Source of the DNA: Bacillota bacterium
GTDB taxonomy: Bacteria; Bacillota; Clostridia; Acetivibrionales; DSM-1351
DNA length: 17,268 nucleotides
Assembly: GCA_023436485.1 (NCBI GenBank)
Contig: JAEZIU010000320.1
Location: 1 to 17,268, forward strand
Direction of reading: 5' to 3'
The translations under genes and the position numbers were made by a program. This document shows, piece by piece, positions 14,070 to 17,268 of this stretch. Each line of letters opens with the position of its first letter. Position 1 is the stretch's first letter. The notes under the pieces are model-generated. The model worked only from the letters and a program-made list of their open reading frames with translations, was not told the DNA's origin and searched no databases.

Positions 14070-14600
14070 CTATTTAATACCGCATATTTTCTTTACAAGG
14101 TAGTCTAAATCCTCATTTTTCTTGAACTTATATGTTCCTGAAATAATCTTTCTGGAAGCTTTGTAAGAGTGAATAACATTGGTAAAATCTTTTTCGCTTG
14201 TTATAATTCCTTTATCAAGAAGTTGTTCCGTTACCTCTTGCGAAATATGACCGTCTTCTATTTCAATTACAATATTTCGTTCGTTAGTATCAGCACTTGT
14301 TTTGTCTTTGCTTGGGGTACTAGTCTTATCCGCAACTTCAGTTGAAGCCTGGGAAACTGTACTTGCTCCCGGAGACTTTTCATTTGTAGCGTAAGCTACT
14401 GTACTGTCTGCTGCTTCCGAATTATTTTCATTTAGTATTTTAACAGGTTCTATCAAGCCATAGCTTTTTGCACGGCTGATTATCTCGTCCTTGCTTAGTT
14501 CCTTTTGTGTCCCCCCGGAATAAATCATCCCGGCTATTGCGGTTATAATCATTCCGATACCGATTCCCAACAAAATACTTTTCTCGTGCACTTTTCTCAT
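14070..14600 (-). CDS. membrane-anchored protein with C-terminal MltG/YceG-like segment
   Basis: A 176-residue protein. Residues about 8-28 form one membrane helix (LLGIGIGMIITAIAGMIY) after a short basic start, so the rest should lie outside the membrane. Residues about 32-50 resemble a small helical motif (SKDEIISRAKSYGLIEP). A Ser/Thr/Ala-rich linker follows. The last 68 residues (IVIEIEDGHISQEVTEQLLDKGII ... SGTYKFKKNEDLDYLVKKICG) look like the LysM-like recognition part of MltG/YceG endolytic transglycosylases. The catalytic YceG portion is absent, so an enzyme is not claimed; peptidoglycan binding is a guess. An AGGAG site precedes the ATG at 14600. It is the last gene of the flagellar-type operon, 44 bases after the DUF6115-like gene. 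Confidence 0.75.
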   Translation of the reverse strand: MRKVHEKSILLGIGIGMIITAIAGMIYSGGTQKELSKDEIISRAKSYGLIEPVKILNENNSEAADSTVAYATNEKSPGASTVSQASTEVADKTSTPSKDKTSADTNERNIVIEIEDGHISQEVTEQLLDKGIITSEKDFTNVIHSYKASRKIISGTYKFKKNEDLDYLVKKICGIK

Positions 14601-14644
14601 CTGTATACTCCTATATGAATATCACTTCTAAATTGTAAATTGCA

Positions 14645-15283
14645 CTATTTGCTACTGCTTAAACCACGTATAAGTCCGATTTCACCTTTTCCCATTTTCA
14701 TTTTTTCTGCAATTTCATCATTGCTCAAGCCCTGTTCAATTAATTGCAGTACTTGCTTTCTTCTGCTATTGAGTACTAATTTTGAAGGCTTTTCATCGTC
14801 TTCCTTGGTATCAATTATTTCATTGGTTGTATCGTTTTGCTGCTTTTTACCGTTTTGCATATTCTTGTAATTCTGTATATTTGTAAGCTTTTGAATATCT
14901 TGACTAATTTGCTGATTAATTTTATCGACTTGAGTTGAAAGCTCCGGGTCTGAAATAATCTGTTCCTCTATTTTTATCTGCTCTTCTTCTTGAATTTTGT
15001 TAACAGGTTTTTCTTCAACTTTGTCTTGGTTATCCATATCTTTCACTTTTTTAAAAAATTCCTGATTCTTTTCAGAAATTACTGTTACAACGTAATCTGA
15101 CATTCTGTTAAGTTCATGTATCATTTCTTCTGAATCCTGAATTAAACCGAACATCTCATCCTTTTTTCGGTCAAATTCTTTAAAAAAGTCTTTACCGTTA
15201 GCCCTATCCATTATAATCAGGAAAAGAGATACTGCTACCAAAATAACTCCCAAGAATATTATAGTAACGTAAAATGCTCCCAT
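14645..15283 (-). CDS. DUF6115-like membrane protein with C-terminal helix-turn-helix
   Basis: A 212-residue protein with an N-terminal membrane helix (about 4-24, YVTIIFLGVILVAVSLFLII). A long charged, largely helical middle follows and is probably coiled coil (about 28-150). The C-terminal segment RRKQVLQLIEQGLSNDEIAEKMKMGKGEIGLIRGLSS reads as a helix-turn-helix. This layout matches the family called DUF6115, found after sigma-28 and DUF342 genes in clostridial flagellar operons (recalled). Its function is not known to me; a tethered regulator or envelope scaffold is conceivable. The ATG at 15283 is chosen; a GTG two codons earlier (15289) is also possible, since the AGAGGTGG lies unusually near the ATG. 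Confidence 0.82.
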   Translation of the reverse strand: MGAFYVTIIFLGVILVAVSLFLIIMDRANGKDFFKEFDRKKDEMFGLIQDSEEMIHELNRMSDYVVTVISEKNQEFFKKVKDMDNQDKVEEKPVNKIQEEEQIKIEEQIISDPELSTQVDKINQQISQDIQKLTNIQNYKNMQNGKKQQNDTTNEIIDTKEDDEKPSKLVLNSRRKQVLQLIEQGLSNDEIAEKMKMGKGEIGLIRGLSSSK

Positions 15284-15314
15284 ATCCACCTCTAAAACTT
15301 ATCTTTTGTTTTTG

Positions 15315-15599
15315 TCAGACCCGAATGTCTATCGTGGGTCTGTCATCATCCTTATTCTGCCGTTTCTTTTTCTTTTCATTCTGCCTTGAATTATCTTTTT
15401 CTTGCTTTTCTTTAACACGACCGTTTTGTACATTTTCTCTATTTACAACCTGTTTTAGCCTGTTATCTATGTTCGTCTGATTTGCTGTTTGCTGCTGCTG
15501 ATGAATTGCCTGATTTTTATTAACGTCGTCGTTATACATTTTTGATACTTCAGATGTCTTTGGAATTACCATCTGAAAATCTATAGGTTTTATTGACAA
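15315..15599 (-). CDS. small charged flagellar-operon protein of unknown function
   Basis: About 94 residues, soluble and strongly biased. A conserved-looking head, SIKPIDFQMVIPKTSEVSKM, is followed by a Gln/Asn-rich stretch (HQQQQTANQTNIDN) and a Lys/Glu/Arg/Asp-rich tail (KEKQEKDNSRQNEKKKKR) that is probably disordered. I recall short proteins with a similar KPIDFQ..IPKTSEV head between DUF342 and DUF6115 genes of other Clostridia. The frame is open to an ATG at 15614 that has no ribosome site. The TTG at 15599 lies four to six bases after GGGGGGCGG and gives a start directly before the conserved head, so I prefer it. The start remains uncertain. No function can be assigned. Confidence 0.68.
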   Translation of the reverse strand: MSIKPIDFQMVIPKTSEVSKMYNDDVNKNQAIHQQQQTANQTNIDNRLKQVVNRENVQNGRVKEKQEKDNSRQNEKKKKRQNKDDDRPTIDIRV

Positions 15600-15690
15600 A
15601 AAACCGCCCCCCATGCCGGATTTACATAACTAAGCAATCCTTAGAAATACTTTTAATAAGCATATGGAAAGAGCATTGGCCGATCTCTGA

Positions 15691-17082
15691 TTACTTATCA
15701 ATTGGCCCAACACGTACATCTGCACCGTCTCTGTACAAGGTACAGTATTGAAGTGGTTCCTTTACATACATCATACATGTTCCGATCGCAACCTTTACAC
15801 CGGGATAAATATAGCTTAATGCACGTATTTTACCATTGCCTTCTTGTTGCAGCTTTTCATCCAGAAGTGCTACTTCATGCTTTACTTCATCAATTTTTGA
15901 TGATAAATACACTTTTGTCCGGACACTCTTAGTTAAAATCTCCTGCTTATCCGGAGTCAATGCACCCGCACTTTCCATCTTACGTAATATTGTAATTGCC
16001 TGATCTGCCTTTTTTATATCACTTTCCATTGAAATCATTTCTTCTCTTGCATTTTTATATCTTTCTCTTACAGAAGGATCTGCACCGACTTCCACGTCTG
16101 TAATTGTAGCCATGTGTGATCCGATAACCTTAGCTACAACAATGTTTCCGACTTTACACGTACCTCCGACCAAGAGACCTTTGTTACCTGTTAGCTCCAG
16201 CTTATTCCCACATTTCACGTTACTGTGCATTATGGCTTCAGCCTGTATATTATTACTTGCTTCTATGCTACTGTATTCTATGTATCTCGCTACTATATCA
16301 CCGCCGGCAATGAGTGTACCTTTACCCATCCCCTGCATTCCCCGACGTAATATAATATTCCCGCCAGCTTTAATTGTTGCACCTTCAACAACACCAAAAA
16401 CTTCAACATTTCCACCAGCTTCTACTGAGAAACCAGACAAAACATTACCCTTTATAATAACGCTCCCTACGAAACTTACATTTCCCGTTGAATTATCTAC
16501 ATCAGCAGGAACTTCATGGTTTGTATATACGCTTACTTTTGTAGCATCCAGATATTCAACTTCTCCCGCCGTTGCTGCAATCAGGGTTTGTCCATCTGCA
16601 GATATTGCAACATTCTTCCCCCTTGGGAGAACCGCAAGTTTTCCGTTTACAGCGTTAATAACTCTCCCTTTAACGGTTTTACCTTCCACTCCTTTTACAG
16701 GCGGAACCAATGAGCAAAGTACCTGCCCATCTTGAACCGACTGAATCAGGTTTAGTTCCCTGTAATTTATTCTACCATCCTCCATTAAAGTTGGAGTTTT
16801 ATTAACATCAGTGTTAAAATGATATGTAACCATTCCATTTTTACCGTTTGTTGGTGGAATGCCTTCCGCTACACAAAATGCTTCGTTGTACATAGGGCTC
16901 TCAGCAAGATAATTTATTATATCTTCTTTAATTCCAAAAACTACTCTCTGACTTTCAAGGGCCTCAATAATATCTTCTTTTGTAATTGCTAAATTGTCTC
17001 CCGTGTTGTAAAGTGTTATAAATGCTTTAAGTTCATCCGGTGAAACGGTTACCAAAACTTTCAAATCTTTTTGTTCTGCCAT
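15691..17082 (-). CDS. FapA family (DUF342) polymer-forming/beta-helix protein
   Basis: A 463-residue cytoplasmic protein of the DUF342/FapA family. The N-terminal part (about 1-170) includes GIPPTNGKNG and CSLVPPVKGVEGKTVKGRVI. The centre (about 175-330) is a right-handed beta-helix built from rungs such as GSVIIKGNVLSGFSVEAGGN, VEGATIKAGGNIILRRGMQG and GGDIVARYIEYSSIEASNNI. After it comes a charged coiled coil (about 335-420), then a short beta-strand end with VGPIDK. The family occurs widely in Firmicutes and Gram-negatives, often near flagellar genes; its biochemical role is unsettled. The frame opens at a TTG overlapping the sigma-28 stop, but AAAGGAGAG precedes the ATG at 17082, which fixes the start. 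Only ten bases separate it from the sigma gene, so they share a transcript. Confidence 0.9.
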   Translation of the reverse strand: MAEQKDLKVLVTVSPDELKAFITLYNTGDNLAITKEDIIEALESQRVVFGIKEDIINYLAESPMYNEAFCVAEGIPPTNGKNGMVTYHFNTDVNKTPTLMEDGRINYRELNLIQSVQDGQVLCSLVPPVKGVEGKTVKGRVINAVNGKLAVLPRGKNVAISADGQTLIAATAGEVEYLDATKVSVYTNHEVPADVDNSTGNVSFVGSVIIKGNVLSGFSVEAGGNVEVFGVVEGATIKAGGNIILRRGMQGMGKGTLIAGGDIVARYIEYSSIEASNNIQAEAIMHSNVKCGNKLELTGNKGLLVGGTCKVGNIVVAKVIGSHMATITDVEVGADPSVRERYKNAREEMISMESDIKKADQAITILRKMESAGALTPDKQEILTKSVRTKVYLSSKIDEVKHEVALLDEKLQQEGNGKIRALSYIYPGVKVAIGTCMMYVKEPLQYCTLYRDGADVRVGPIDK

Positions 17083-17092
17083 ATTCTCTCCT

Positions 17093-17268
17093 TTACGATT
17101 CAAGAATTATCCTATGCCTAAACAGCTTTCCTTTCATTCTAAGTAGTGCTTTCGTATGCAACTGAGAAATTCTTGATTCGGTTACATTCATTATAGCACT
17201 TATTTCCTTTAAAGTCAGTTCTTCAAAATAATAGAATGTAATTACTGCTTTTTCTTTCTCAGGTAACT
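17093..17268 (-). CDS. C-terminal end of flagellar sigma-28 (FliA/SigD/WhiG family), partial
   Basis: The last 58 or so codons of a gene that begins outside the window. The translation LPEKEKAVITFYYFEELTLK and EISAIMNVTESRISQLHTKA is a sigma-factor region 4 with its helix-turn-helix, which contacts the -35 element. The text FYYFEELTLKEI and VTESRISQLH is typical of sigma-28, which directs late flagellar, motility and chemotaxis genes. The stop is TAA at 17093-17095. The gene is first in this visible part of the operon and is followed closely by the FapA gene. Confidence 0.9.
   Translation of the reverse strand, partial: LPEKEKAVITFYYFEELTLKEISAIMNVTESRISQLHTKALLRMKGKLFRHRIILES

Noticed and set aside
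16112..16735. 207-codon plus-strand open frame
   Set aside because: It is antisense to the FapA beta-helix, where the regular rung repeats leave a long open complement.

Overview
The window reads as chromosome of an anaerobic, cellulosome-producing Firmicute, most likely Ruminiclostridium (Clostridium) cellulolyticum or a close relative. The base composition is AT-rich and SD sequences of the GGAGG type precede most genes. A secreted SGNH hydrolase carries a type I dockerin whose two calcium-loop repeats have Ala-Leu and Ala-Ile at the specificity positions, the C. cellulolyticum style. The species call is inference.

Layout. (1) 1-119, minus: the 5' part of an M-box (Mg2+) riboswitch and its promoter, driving a gene outside the window. 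(2) 162-3958, minus: a complete riboflavin operon, promoter - FMN riboswitch with terminator - ribD - ribE - ribBA - ribH. (3) 4080-8062: a DNA-damage module on the plus strand. It holds a Y-family polymerase gene whose promoter carries two LexA boxes, a 77-residue companion gene, and after an interruption an SRAP/YedK gene. The interruption is a secreted beta-helix gene on the opposite strand. A decayed second copy of the companion gene lies directly before SRAP, which suggests polymerase, companion and SRAP were once contiguous. (4) 8066-9033: the dockerin-bearing SGNH hydrolase. (5) 9510-13677, minus: an accessory, defence-like region. It contains a decayed type I restriction-methylase remnant, a two-domain protein (Nmad3-like N-terminus plus NucS-like PD-(D/E)XK nuclease), a broken C39-like peptidase gene, an unrecognised 173-residue protein and a 512-residue protein ending in a metallo-beta-lactamase fold. 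(6) 13853-13981: tRNA-Leu(CAA) with a strong terminator. (7) 14070-17268, minus: the tail of the flagellar/chemotaxis operon: end of sigma-28, a FapA/DUF342 protein, a small charged protein, a DUF6115-like membrane protein and an MltG/YceG-like anchored protein.

How it fits together. Regions 2, 6 and 7 are housekeeping blocks. Region 3 is an SOS mutagenesis and DNA-crosslink repair set. Region 5, lying beside a tRNA gene and holding two pseudogenes, looks like a partly degraded genomic island. The nuclease and the MBL protein are its intact, least understood members. The best candidates for something new are the Nmad3-like/NucS-like fusion, the 173-residue plus MBL pair beside it, and the SOS trio.
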